From Sneathiella chungangensis (GTDB lineage: Bacteria; Pseudomonadota; Alphaproteobacteria; Sneathiellales; Sneathiellaceae), in assembly GCF_009882935.1 (NCBI RefSeq), contig NZ_WTVA01000003.1:1-64000 (forward strand): a stretch of DNA of 64,000 bases. Reading direction: 5' to 3'. Made by a program: the position numbers and the translations under genes. Below the pieces are notes generated by a model that had not been told where the DNA came from, did no database searches, and saw nothing but the letters and a program-made list of their open reading frames with translations. Below, piece by piece: positions 56,491 through 64,000 of this stretch. Position 1 is the first letter of the stretch. The number at the start of each line of letters is the position of its first letter.

Positions 56491-57825
56491 ATGGACTTAC
56501 GGAATTTGATGTGTGCAGTTAAAGACAAGGTGACGATGCGGAACCGGATGGGTCATCCGTCGGAAATCAATCCCGACTACTTTAACCAGGGCAGAGCAAC
56601 GGACGAGAAAAAGCCGTATCCTGCGTCGGGTGAGGTGAAGCATTACGAAATCGGCGAGGCCACGAGTTTCCTAAGACCCTTTGGCAAGACCTACCACGAA
56701 GCCCTTGAAAACCTTATCACCGGCAGTATCCAGATCATCGGTCTGGACGAGGTGAAAGCGCGCTATGCCGAGCAATGGGGCAACATCAAAAGAAATGTCA
56801 TGGAAATCGCCGAGGCCTTCATCAGCCGCAAGCTGGATCGCCATGATATCTTCGTTCCGCTCGATGAGGGGCATTTTGCGCTGCTGTTCGCCGATGCGAC
56901 GCGCAAGCAGGCGCTGGAACGCTCCAAGGCGATCGCGCAGGACCTGGTGAACAAGCTGTTCGGCGAACTTCCGGGCGGCGAGTTGATCTCCGTTGAGGCG
57001 GCGATGCTCAAAATCGAGGATTTCGAAGGCCTCGACAAGATTCGCTCCCTCGAAGGACTGGTCAAATGCTTCCGCGAGGCGATCGTCAAGGCGCAGACGC
57101 GGGAGGAGCGCGACTTCCAGGAACGCGAGATGGAACTCTCCGTTCGCTTTCGTCCGCTGATAAATCGCCGCAAGGGATTTATCGGCATGTATGAGGCGGT
57201 GAGCATCAAGGAAGCCGAAGGCAAGCAGGAAGACGTGGCCTCCGATGACCCGCTTTTCAACGGCTCGCCCCGCCTGCGCGCCGAGATGGATTGCGTGATT
57301 CTGCGGGAGGCCGGGAGTTTCATCGAAAAGCTTGGCGCCCAGGGCAACAAGCCGGTGATTTTCCTCTCCGTTCATTTCGAGACGCTGGCCAACAGTTACT
57401 TCCGGAGCAAATACGCCCGCCTTCTTGCGGCGCTGCCCAAATATACGGAACGCCATGTCCTCCTCAATGTGCAGGATATCGCGCCGGGCGTGCCGAACAG
57501 CCGCTATCGCCAGATTTTCACCTCCCTGCGCCAACTCGTGCTGGGTTTCACCTTCGAGGTCGGGCCCAGCTGGAACGAATTCGGCGCCATTCGCGATTTG
57601 CCCATTCTTGCCGTCACGCTCTCCGGGCATGAGAGCCTGCAGATTTCGGAGATCGAGGGATTGTTCGAGCGGGCGAAGAAGAACGGATTGAAATGCATCT
57701 GGCGCTCCGTCGATAACGATGCGCTGGCGCGTGCCGCCTTCAAGATGCAGGTCGATTATGTCAGCGGACCGATTTTCGGCGCGGTCCAGACCGCCCCCGC
57801 CAAGCCCTTTTCCCTGCCAAAATAA
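56491..57825 (+). CDS. degenerate GGDEF/EAL-like protein
   Basis: 444-residue cytoplasmic protein without a clear sensor or membrane segment. Residues 118-158 resemble the GGDEF strand-turn-helix region (RHDIFVPLDEGHFALLFADA), but GGDEF is replaced by DEGHF. The last part has DNDALARAAFKMQVDYVSGP with a GPIFGA end, like the tail of EAL domains (GVDYVQGY). No EAL or diguanylate-cyclase catalytic residues are evident, so it may be a non-enzymatic nucleotide or protein binder. A TTAACC half-site of the CtrA box lies about 50 bases upstream. Convergent with rlmD. Confidence 0.55.
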   Translation: MDLRNLMCAVKDKVTMRNRMGHPSEINPDYFNQGRATDEKKPYPASGEVKHYEIGEATSFLRPFGKTYHEALENLITGSIQIIGLDEVKARYAEQWGNIKRNVMEIAEAFISRKLDRHDIFVPLDEGHFALLFADATRKQALERSKAIAQDLVNKLFGELPGGELISVEAAMLKIEDFEGLDKIRSLEGLVKCFREAIVKAQTREERDFQEREMELSVRFRPLINRRKGFIGMYEAVSIKEAEGKQEDVASDDPLFNGSPRLRAEMDCVILREAGSFIEKLGAQGNKPVIFLSVHFETLANSYFRSKYARLLAALPKYTERHVLLNVQDIAPGVPNSRYRQIFTSLRQLVLGFTFEVGPSWNEFGAIRDLPILAVTLSGHESLQISEIEGLFERAKKNGLKCIWRSVDNDALARAAFKMQVDYVSGPIFGAVQTAPAKPFSLPK

Positions 57826-57841
57826 GCCTTGGGCCAGACCC

Positions 57842-59113
57842 CTAGGTCCGCGTCAGCAACGCCGCCATCTCGACATGCGGTGAAAAGAGGAACTGGTCGA
57901 CCGGCTGCACCGGGCCGAGGCTGTATCCGCCATCGATCAGCGTTTTGACATCCCGCGCGAATGTGATCGGATTGCAGGAAATCGCCATGACTTTGGGGAT
58001 GTCGCTCTTTGCGATTTCCTCGGCCTGCACCTTGGCGCCGGCGCGCGGCGGATCGAACAGCAACCCGTCATAGGCATTGAGCTCATCGGCGATCAGCGGC
58101 CGCTGGAACAGATCACGGGTCTCCGAGGTGACGGGAAGGATGGCCCGGTTGGCGGCGGCCTGTAGGGAGGCCGTCAGTTCCGCATCCCCCTCCACCGCAT
58201 GGACGCGGGCGGCCCCGGCGAGGGGGAGGGAGAAGGTGCCCGCCCCGGCAAAGAGATCGGCAATCTGGCGCGCGCCGTCAAGGCCCGCCATCGCCGCCGC
58301 AATCAATACCTGTTCCCCGGCTTCCGTCGCCTGCAGAAAGCCGCCGGGGGAAAGCGCCACGGTAATGTCGCCAAGATGAATGTCGGGGCTGCGGATCGTC
58401 GCGATCACCTCGGGCAGGCTGCGGTCCGTCTGCCGCCAGGCGAGGCGGGCGAGATTATGGGTGCCTGCGAACCCGGCAAGCGCCTCGCGCATCTCCAGAC
58501 CGAGATCGATTTTGGCGGTGATCATCAGATCTATGCCGGTCTCCGTCGCGGTTGCCGTAATCTTCGCCTCGCTGTTGCGGGGCAGCAGGGCGGGCAGCGC
58601 CGCCCTGAGTGGTTTGACGAGCGCTAGCAGTTCCGGCGCGATCAGCGGGCAATCACCGACATCGAATATCTGGTGGCTCTTGCGCAGGTGATAGCCGATC
58701 ATCACCCCTTTCTTGCGTTTCGCGGCGATAAACTCGACGCGGCGGCGGCTCGCCAAGGGGCTGGTCATTGTGGGCCGCACATCGGCGTCCTCGATCCCGG
58801 CGCGTGCAAGGCAATCAATGATCCGCCGGCGTTTCCATTCCGCCGTGAAGGCCGGGGTCAGATGCTGCAACGCGCAGCCGCCGCAGGTGCCGAAATGACG
58901 GCAGAGGGGGGCGGTGCGATCCGCTCCCGCCTCAAGAAGATCGCCGAGCTCCCCAAGCGTGCCGTTGCCGCGCGCCTCCACCGCCGTTGCGGTCACGCGA
59001 TCGCCGGGCGCGGTGAAGGGGACGTACCAGGTCTCGCCGCCCTGAACGGCGACGCCGTCGCCGCTCGCGCCGATATGATCGATGGTGAGGTCAACGGTCA
59101 TGGTGGGCTCCAA
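57842..59113 (-). CDS. rlmD: 23S rRNA (uracil-5-)-methyltransferase, RlmD/RumA-like
   Basis: 423-residue SAM-dependent enzyme with an N-terminal TRAM domain (about 5-60). Iron-sulfur cysteines are visible as CRHFGTCGGC (71, 77, 80) plus DCPLI; the SAM loop is LFAGAGTFSLPLA, and the nucleophile is in ISCNPITFARD. RlmCD-type alphaproteobacterial enzymes may modify one or both rRNA sites. The 5' end overlaps the tlyA 3' end by 23 bases; an ATG at 59101 is an alternative start. Confidence 0.85.
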   Translation of the reverse strand: MEPTMTVDLTIDHIGASGDGVAVQGGETWYVPFTAPGDRVTATAVEARGNGTLGELGDLLEAGADRTAPLCRHFGTCGGCALQHLTPAFTAEWKRRRIIDCLARAGIEDADVRPTMTSPLASRRRVEFIAAKRKKGVMIGYHLRKSHQIFDVGDCPLIAPELLALVKPLRAALPALLPRNSEAKITATATETGIDLMITAKIDLGLEMREALAGFAGTHNLARLAWRQTDRSLPEVIATIRSPDIHLGDITVALSPGGFLQATEAGEQVLIAAAMAGLDGARQIADLFAGAGTFSLPLAGAARVHAVEGDAELTASLQAAANRAILPVTSETRDLFQRPLIADELNAYDGLLFDPPRAGAKVQAEEIAKSDIPKVMAISCNPITFARDVKTLIDGGYSLGPVQPVDQFLFSPHVEMAALLTRT

Positions 59114-59837
59114 TCAGGAATTCAAGATTACCGTCGCTGCCGAGGATCGGGCTCTCGATCGTGCCGAGCGACGTCCAGCCGGGGCAGGCATTGATCCAGC
59201 TTTCCAGATCCACCGGCACGCGGCGGGCAAGCGCCTCATCGCGGACGATGCCGCCCTTGCCGACATTGCCCTTGCCGACTTCGAACTGTGGTTTGACGAG
59301 GGCGATCAGATGCGCGCCAGGGGCCGCGAGGGCGAGCGCCGCGGGCAGCGCCTTTGCAAGCGAGATAAAACTGACATCGGCGACGATGAGATCGAGCGGA
59401 TCGGGGATGTGATCGCGGGTGAGGTCGCGGGCGTTGGTTTTTTCAAGATTGATCACGCGGGCATCCTCTGCGATCAGCGGGTCAAGCTGGCCATGGCCGA
59501 CATCGACCGCATAGACGCGTTTTGCGCCTCTCTCCAGCAGGACCTGAGTGAAGCCACCGGTCGAAGCGCCAATATCGGCCGCGATCTTGCCCTCCGCGCC
59601 GATCCGGAAATGATCGAGGGCGGCGAGGAGTTTCTGAGCCCCGCGCCCGACCCAGTCCGTCTCCGGCTGATCGACGGTGATCTCCATCTCCGCCGTGACC
59701 TTGCGGTTCGCCTTGGTCGTGACGCCGCCATCGACGTAAACCCGACCGTCCGCAATCAGGCTCTGCGCTTTTGCGCGGCTCTTCACAAGATCACGGGCGA
59801 CGAGCGCGAGATCAAGCCGATGCGGGGACTCTGTCAT
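59091..59837 (-). CDS. tlyA: TlyA family rRNA methyltransferase / hemolysin-A-like
   Basis: 248-residue protein. An N-terminal S4 domain (LDLALVARDLVKSRAKAQSL) precedes an FtsJ/SAM methyltransferase domain with ADIGASTGGFTQVLLERGA and VDVGHGQLDP. TlyA 2'-O-methylates 16S and 23S rRNA in mycobacteria (capreomycin sensitivity); the hemolysin name is historical. Ten bases after dxs on the same strand, a common alphaproteobacterial order. Confidence 0.9.
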   Translation of the reverse strand: MTESPHRLDLALVARDLVKSRAKAQSLIADGRVYVDGGVTTKANRKVTAEMEITVDQPETDWVGRGAQKLLAALDHFRIGAEGKIAADIGASTGGFTQVLLERGAKRVYAVDVGHGQLDPLIAEDARVINLEKTNARDLTRDHIPDPLDLIVADVSFISLAKALPAALALAAPGAHLIALVKPQFEVGKGNVGKGGIVRDEALARRVPVDLESWINACPGWTSLGTIESPILGSDGNLEFLIGAHHDR

Positions 59838-59846
59838 GTCAAATGC

Positions 59847-61772
59847 CTAGATGGCGGAGATATTCCGCTGTTTTGCCTTGCCGGAGTGGAGGGCGGTGAG
59901 GGCCGCCTCGACAATCTGTCCGTGATTGACCCCGGCCTCTTCATACATATCCTCAATTTTCTGCTGATCGATAAAGATATCTTTCATGCAGAGCGGCCGA
60001 ACCTTCAGCCCTTCGTCCAGCAGGCCATTCATGGCGAGGAATTGCATCACATGGCTGCCGAAGCCGCCAACGGCGCCTTCCTCGACGGTAATCAGCACCT
60101 CATGGCGGGCCGCGAGATTTCTGATCATCTCTTCATCGAGGGGCTTGCAGAAGCGCGCGTCGGCAACGGTGGTGGAGATCCCCTTGGCCTCCAGTTCCTC
60201 CGCCGCGAGCAGGGCTTCCTTCAGGCGCGTGCCGAAGGACAGGATGGCAACCTTGTCGCCCTCCTTGATCATCCGGCCCTTGCCAATGTCGAGGATTTCG
60301 CCTTTTTCCGGCATCTCGATGCCGACGCCTTCGCCGCGCGGATAGCGAAAGGCGCAGGGCCCGTCGTTATAGGCGGCGGCGGTCGCCACCATATGCTTCA
60401 GCTCCGCCTCGTCCGCCGGGGCCATGACCATCATGTTGGGAAGCGTCGCCATATAGGTGATATCGAAGGAGCCCGCATGGGTCGCGCCGTCGGCACCGAC
60501 AAGCCCGGCCCGGTCCATGGCGAACCGCACTGGCAGATTCTGGATCGCGACGTCATGGACCACCTGGTCATAGGCGCGCTGCAGGAAGGTCGAGTAGATC
60601 GCAACGAACGGCTTCAGCCCTTCCGTCGCCATGCCGGCGGCGAAAGTCACCGCATGCTGCTCGGCGATGCCGACATCGAAGGTGCGGTCCGGAAATTCCT
60701 TTTCGAACAGGTCGAGGCCGGTCCCGTCCGGCATGGCGGCGGTGATGGCGACGATCTTGTCGTCCGCCTTCGCCTGCTCGATCAGGCTTTGCGCGAAAAC
60801 CTTGGTATAGGTCGGGGCGTTCGGCGTCGCCTTCGCCTGGGCGCCGGTGATCACGTCGAACTTCGAAACACCGTGGTATTTGTCCGGCGCGGCCTCGGCG
60901 GGCGGATAGCCCTTGCCCTTTTGCGTGACGCAATGGATCAGGATCGGCCCGTATTTCGATTCCCGTGCGTTTTTGAGGACCGGGATCAGATGTTCCAGAT
61001 TATGCCCATCGATCGGCCCGACATAATAAAACCCCATCTCCTCGAACAGGGTGCCGCCGGTCATCATGCCGCGGGCGAATTCCTCGGCCCGGCGCGCCGT
61101 GCGTTCCAGCGGATCGGGGAGGAGGGAGGCCACCTGTTTCGCCAGCTCGCGCAGGCTCCGGTAGGGCTTGCCCGAGAGCAGGCGGGAGAGATAGGCGCTC
61201 ATCGCGCCGACCGGCGGGGCGATGGACATGTCATTATCATTGAGGATGACGATCTGCCGCGCATCCATGGCGCCGGCATTGTTCATCGCCTCATAGGCCA
61301 TGCCGGCGCTCAGGGCCCCGTCGCCAATCACCGAGATCACATTGTTATGTCGTCCCTGCAAATCACGCCCGACCGCCATGCCGAGCCCAGCGGAAATCGA
61401 GGTTGAGGAATGGGCCGCGCCAAAGGGGTCATAATCGCTTTCGGCCCGCTTGGTAAAACCCGACAGGCCGCCCGGCTGACGCAGGGTGCGGATGCGGTCG
61501 CGCCGCCCGGTCAGGATCTTGTGCGGATAGCATTGATGGCCGACATCCCAGATCAGCCGGTCCGTCGGCGTGTTGAAGACATGATGAAGCGCGACCGTCA
61601 GCTCGACCACGCCAAGGCCCGCGCCGAGATGCCCGCCGGTCACCGAAACCGCGCTGATCATTTCCTGGCGGAGTTCGTCCGCCAGCTGCTTCAACTGCGG
61701 CAGCGTCAAATCCCGCATATCCCGTGGATATTTGACGGTGTCCAGCAACGGGGTTTCCGGTCTCTTGGTCAC
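59847..61772 (-). CDS. dxs: 1-deoxy-D-xylulose-5-phosphate synthase
   Basis: 641-residue thiamine-diphosphate enzyme starting the MEP isoprenoid pathway from pyruvate and glyceraldehyde-3-phosphate. [20 protein letters not shown], the cofactor motif [16 protein letters not shown] with [10 protein letters not shown], and [13 protein letters not shown] are intact. It follows ispA by 15 bases, so precursor and prenyl-chain enzymes are made together. Confidence 0.97.
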   Translation of the reverse strand: MTKRPETPLLDTVKYPRDMRDLTLPQLKQLADELRQEMISAVSVTGGHLGAGLGVVELTVALHHVFNTPTDRLIWDVGHQCYPHKILTGRRDRIRTLRQPGGLSGFTKRAESDYDPFGAAHSSTSISAGLGMAVGRDLQGRHNNVISVIGDGALSAGMAYEAMNNAGAMDARQIVILNDNDMSIAPPVGAMSAYLSRLLSGKPYRSLRELAKQVASLLPDPLERTARRAEEFARGMMTGGTLFEEMGFYYVGPIDGHNLEHLIPVLKNARESKYGPILIHCVTQKGKGYPPAEAAPDKYHGVSKFDVITGAQAKATPNAPTYTKVFAQSLIEQAKADDKIVAITAAMPDGTGLDLFEKEFPDRTFDVGIAEQHAVTFAAGMATEGLKPFVAIYSTFLQRAYDQVVHDVAIQNLPVRFAMDRAGLVGADGATHAGSFDITYMATLPNMMVMAPADEAELKHMVATAAAYNDGPCAFRYPRGEGVGIEMPEKGEILDIGKGRMIKEGDKVAILSFGTRLKEALLAAEELEAKGISTTVADARFCKPLDEEMIRNLAARHEVLITVEEGAVGGFGSHVMQFLAMNGLLDEGLKVRPLCMKDIFIDQQKIEDMYEEAGVNHGQIVEAALTALHSGKAKQRNISAI

Positions 61773-61787
61773 TTTACTTACCCATCC

Positions 61788-62678
61788 TCAGTTGCGGCGC
61801 TCAATCGCGAAGCGCGCCGCATGTCTTAACAAGTCGGCCTTCGGCCCGAAAATCTCCAGATGCTTGATCGCCTGATCGACCAGCATGGCCGCGTGGATGC
61901 GCGCTTCCTCAAGCCCCATCAGCGATACGAATGTCGCCTTGCCCGCGGCCGCGTCCTTTCCGGTCGCCTTGCCCATTTCCTCAGGGCTGCCTTCGGCATC
62001 CAGTATGTCATCTGCAATCTGAAAGGCCAGCCCTAAATCATGGGCGTAGGCCTTAAGCGCCTGCTGCTGTGGCGGCGATGCATGGCCAAGGATTGCCCCC
62101 GCCTCGCAGGCGAAGGTAATCAGCGCGCCCGTCTTCATTTGCTGCAGGCGGGTGATGGTCACGATGTCGATATCGTCATCGCCCGCATACATGTCCATGG
62201 TCTGGCCGCCGACCATGCCGCGCGCGCCGATCGCTTGGGCGAGACTGCCCGCAAGCTTGATGCGCACTTCGGCGGAAGAATGGGTCTTCGCGTTGGCGAT
62301 TATCTCGAAGGCGAGGGACTGCAGCGCATCCCCGGCAAGCACCGCCGTCGCCTCGTCGAATTTCCGATGCACCGTCGGCAGGCCGCGCCGCAGATCGTCA
62401 TCATCCATGCAGGGCAGGTCATCATGGATGAGAGAATAGCTATGGACCATCTCGATCGCCGAGGCGACCCGCGTCGAATGCAGGCGCGGAACCGAGAAAA
62501 GGTCGGCGGCCTGGATCACGAGAAGCGCCCGCAGGCGCTTGCCGCCCGACAGCACCGAATAGCGCATCGCTTCGTAAAGCTGTCTTTCCAGCCCCTCGTT
62601 GAGTGGCAGAAATTCGCGCAGTTCCCTGTCCATCAATTCCGCTGTCTGACGGAGGGCCTTACTGAAATCATCTTCCAT
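61788..62678 (-). CDS. ispA: polyprenyl synthetase, farnesyl diphosphate synthase type
   Basis: 296-residue all-helical prenyltransferase. The first aspartate motif is DDLPCMDDDDLRRG and the second is QIADDILDAEG; GGKRLRALLV is the substrate lysine block. Size and the two residues before the first motif fit FPP synthase. Between xseB and dxs, the typical order. Confidence 0.93.
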   Translation of the reverse strand: MEDDFSKALRQTAELMDRELREFLPLNEGLERQLYEAMRYSVLSGGKRLRALLVIQAADLFSVPRLHSTRVASAIEMVHSYSLIHDDLPCMDDDDLRRGLPTVHRKFDEATAVLAGDALQSLAFEIIANAKTHSSAEVRIKLAGSLAQAIGARGMVGGQTMDMYAGDDDIDIVTITRLQQMKTGALITFACEAGAILGHASPPQQQALKAYAHDLGLAFQIADDILDAEGSPEEMGKATGKDAAAGKATFVSLMGLEEARIHAAMLVDQAIKHLEIFGPKADLLRHAARFAIERRN

Positions 62679-62708
62679 GTAAATGTCTCAAATCCGCACT
62701 GCGCATGA

Positions 62709-62966
62709 TTATTCGATGTCGGCCGGCTCGGTGGACAGGGCGCCATTCCGGCCGACAATCTTGTCGACCCGCTCCTGCGCGTTCCTCAGCTTGGCGTCGC
62801 AATGCTGTTTGAGATGCGATCCGCGGGTATAGATTTCGATCGACTGGTCGAGGTCGACCTGGCCGGAATCAAGCTTTTCGACAATCTGTTCCAATTCTTT
62901 CAGAGCCTCTTCGAAGCTCATCTTGGCGATATCGTCCGGGATTTTTTGGCTATTCGGATCAGACAT
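62709..62966 (-). CDS. xseB: exodeoxyribonuclease VII small subunit
   Basis: 85-residue helical subunit of ExoVII. SFEEALKELEQIVEKLDSG (residues 17-35) and DLDQSIEIYTRGSHLKQHC are family blocks. The catalytic XseA is not in the window. It precedes ispA by 30 bases, as in many proteobacteria. Confidence 0.95.
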   Translation of the reverse strand: MSDPNSQKIPDDIAKMSFEEALKELEQIVEKLDSGQVDLDQSIEIYTRGSHLKQHCDAKLRNAQERVDKIVGRNGALSTEPADIE

Positions 62967-62997
62967 GTTTACTCCTTTGCCATCTTATACCCTTCTC

Positions 62998-63924
62998 CTA
63001 GGCGCGGAGCAATGCTTTCACATGGGCATCGACGCCGTCTGCAAGGCCTTCAAGATCGTAGCCTCCCTCCAGCGCCGAGACGATGCGGCCTTTCGCATGG
63101 GTATCGGCGATTTGCACAAGTTTTCGCGTGATCCAGGCATAATCGCTGCCGGTCAGGCTGAGATTGGCCAGCGGGTCCTTGGCATGCGCGTCGAAGCCCG
63201 CCGATATCAGAAGAAGCTCCGGGCGGAAGGCCGAAAGCGCCGGCAGGATCACCTCGTCATAGGCTTCGCGGAATTCCTTCGGCCCGGCGCCGGCGGCAAG
63301 CGGGACATTGACGATATTGCCAACGCCTGTTTCCGTTACCTCCCCGGTGCCCGGATAGAAGGGCGCCTGATGGCTGGAGGCATAGAACATGCCGGGATCG
63401 GTCCAGAAAATCGCCTGGGTCCCGTTGCCGTGATGCACGTCAAAATCGACGACGGCGATCCGCTCAAGGCCATATTGTTTGCGCGCGTGATAGGCCCCGA
63501 TGGCGATATTGTTATACAGGCAAAAGCCCATGGCGCGGTCGGCCTCCGCATGATGGCCGGGCGGGCGGATGGCGCAGAAGGCATTCGCGGCGGGCTCCGT
63601 CATGACGACATCAACGGCGGCGACCACGGCGCCAACGGCGCGCAGCGCCGCCATCTGCGATCCCGGCGACATGGTGGTGTCCGGATCGAGATTGATGATC
63701 CCGGCCGCGGGCGCACGGGCGGCGACGCCGTTGATATGGGCCTCCGTATGGGCAAGCGCCAGATGCTCGCGCGTGCCGAGCGGGGCCTCTTTACGGACCA
63801 GGTCGGGGAAATTATCCGCATCCAGCTGATGCAGAACCGCGCGGACCCGGTCGGCCCGTTCCGGATGCCCCGCACCCGTATCGTGAAAAAGGCAATCGCG
63901 ATGACTGAAAAGATAGGTTGTCAT
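62998..63924 (-). CDS. histone deacetylase family protein
   Basis: 308-residue zinc amidohydrolase of the arginase/deacetylase fold. The catalytic histidine pair and zinc ligands are visible in RPPGHHAEADRAMGFCLYNN and VVDFDVHHGNGTQAIF; SAGFDAHAKDPLANL supplies the third ligand. Bacterial members act on acetylpolyamines, acetoin-related or unknown substrates. First gene of the leftward HDAC-xseB-ispA-dxs-tlyA-rlmD run; the 76 bases before it to the window end show only AT-rich promoter-like sequence. Confidence 0.9.
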   Translation of the reverse strand: MTTYLFSHRDCLFHDTGAGHPERADRVRAVLHQLDADNFPDLVRKEAPLGTREHLALAHTEAHINGVAARAPAAGIINLDPDTTMSPGSQMAALRAVGAVVAAVDVVMTEPAANAFCAIRPPGHHAEADRAMGFCLYNNIAIGAYHARKQYGLERIAVVDFDVHHGNGTQAIFWTDPGMFYASSHQAPFYPGTGEVTETGVGNIVNVPLAAGAGPKEFREAYDEVILPALSAFRPELLLISAGFDAHAKDPLANLSLTGSDYAWITRKLVQIADTHAKGRIVSALEGGYDLEGLADGVDAHVKALLRA

Positions 63925-64000
63925 AGGCTGACGATCCCGGTTTTATCGTTTAATCAATTTTTAGTATGTGCAGACTTTTTTGTTGCTTTTCAAGCAATTC

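Noticed and set aside
59082-61406. 774-codon rightward open frame
   Set aside because: Antisense to dxs and tlyA, both clearly real.
1-64000. tRNA, rRNA, insertion sequence or prophage
   Set aside because: No T-loop GTTCRA pattern in a tRNA-like setting, no transposase or integrase product and no terminal inverted repeats were seen by eye; a tRNAscan-type search would be decisive.

Overview
This 64 kb window reads as a piece of an alphaproteobacterial chromosome, with high-GC genes packed tightly on both strands. Markers for this class are RcdA (DUF1465), a serC-serA pair behind a serC-type leader, a class I aldolase next to pgk, gap and tkt, a 6S RNA between zapA and the 5-formyl-THF cycloligase gene, the order HDAC-xseB-ispA-dxs-tlyA, hisZ-purA, and a full CtrA-type box (TTAA-N7-TTAA). 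I see no rRNA, tRNA, CRISPR array, insertion sequence or prophage, so this is mostly core genome. The genus cannot be fixed from the sequence; a lineage near Rhodospirillales, Sneathiellales or Kordiimonadales would fit.

Layout. 0-3.4 kb: a DoeB/aspartoacylase-like deacylase and a CadD-like membrane protein, an Hsp20 gene with a probable RNA thermometer and heat-shock promoter, rcdA and rpmE. 3.4-10.9 kb: an ABC exporter, then a leftward envelope operon (secreted OmpA-like protein, MotA/TolQ-like channel, MotB/OmpA-like partner, GT9 heptosyltransferase-like protein, second glycosyltransferase). 11-12.7 kb: a small membrane protein with YbjQ, and a quinone-reductase-like MDR enzyme. 12.7-20.2 kb: a leftward central-carbon operon, tkt-gap-pgk-fda-thiE-efp-suhB. 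20.5-22.8 kb: a coiled-coil protein, zapA, 6S RNA, fau and a YmdB-type phosphoesterase. 22.8-26.3 kb: yebC-ruvC-ruvA-ruvB. 25.8-33.1 kb: ybgC-tolQ-tolR-tolA-tolB-pal-cpoB, then tilS. 33.1-38.3 kb: ftsH-folP-glmM-thiD. 38.3-42.4 kb: a small accessory patch with two unlike class-V PLP enzymes around an aldo/keto reductase, and an AT-rich gene broken by an in-frame stop. 42.5-48 kb: serC-serA, hisZ-purA. 48.1-51.3 kb: a tail-anchored pseudokinase, a small membrane protein and an ABM-fold protein, with the CtrA-type box in front. 51.3-57.8 kb: rpoH, rluD, a DUF6476-like protein, a threonine aldolase, an MscS channel, a TusA-like protein and a degenerate GGDEF/EAL-like protein. 57.8-64 kb: leftward HDAC-xseB-ispA-dxs-tlyA-rlmD.

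The genes cover the lower glycolysis and pentose-phosphate link, serine, thiamine, folate and isoprenoid synthesis, Holliday-junction processing, outer-membrane constriction (Tol-Pal) and the heat-shock response. The heat-shock set is tied together here: rpoH, ftsH and an hsp20 with an apparent RpoH promoter and ROSE-like element lie in one window. The least explained parts are the tail-anchored pseudokinase with its membrane partner behind a CtrA-type box, the coiled-coil MotA/MotB-like envelope operon with its extra OmpA-like protein, and the degenerate GGDEF/EAL-like protein. All family calls come from reading motifs by eye; no database search was run.
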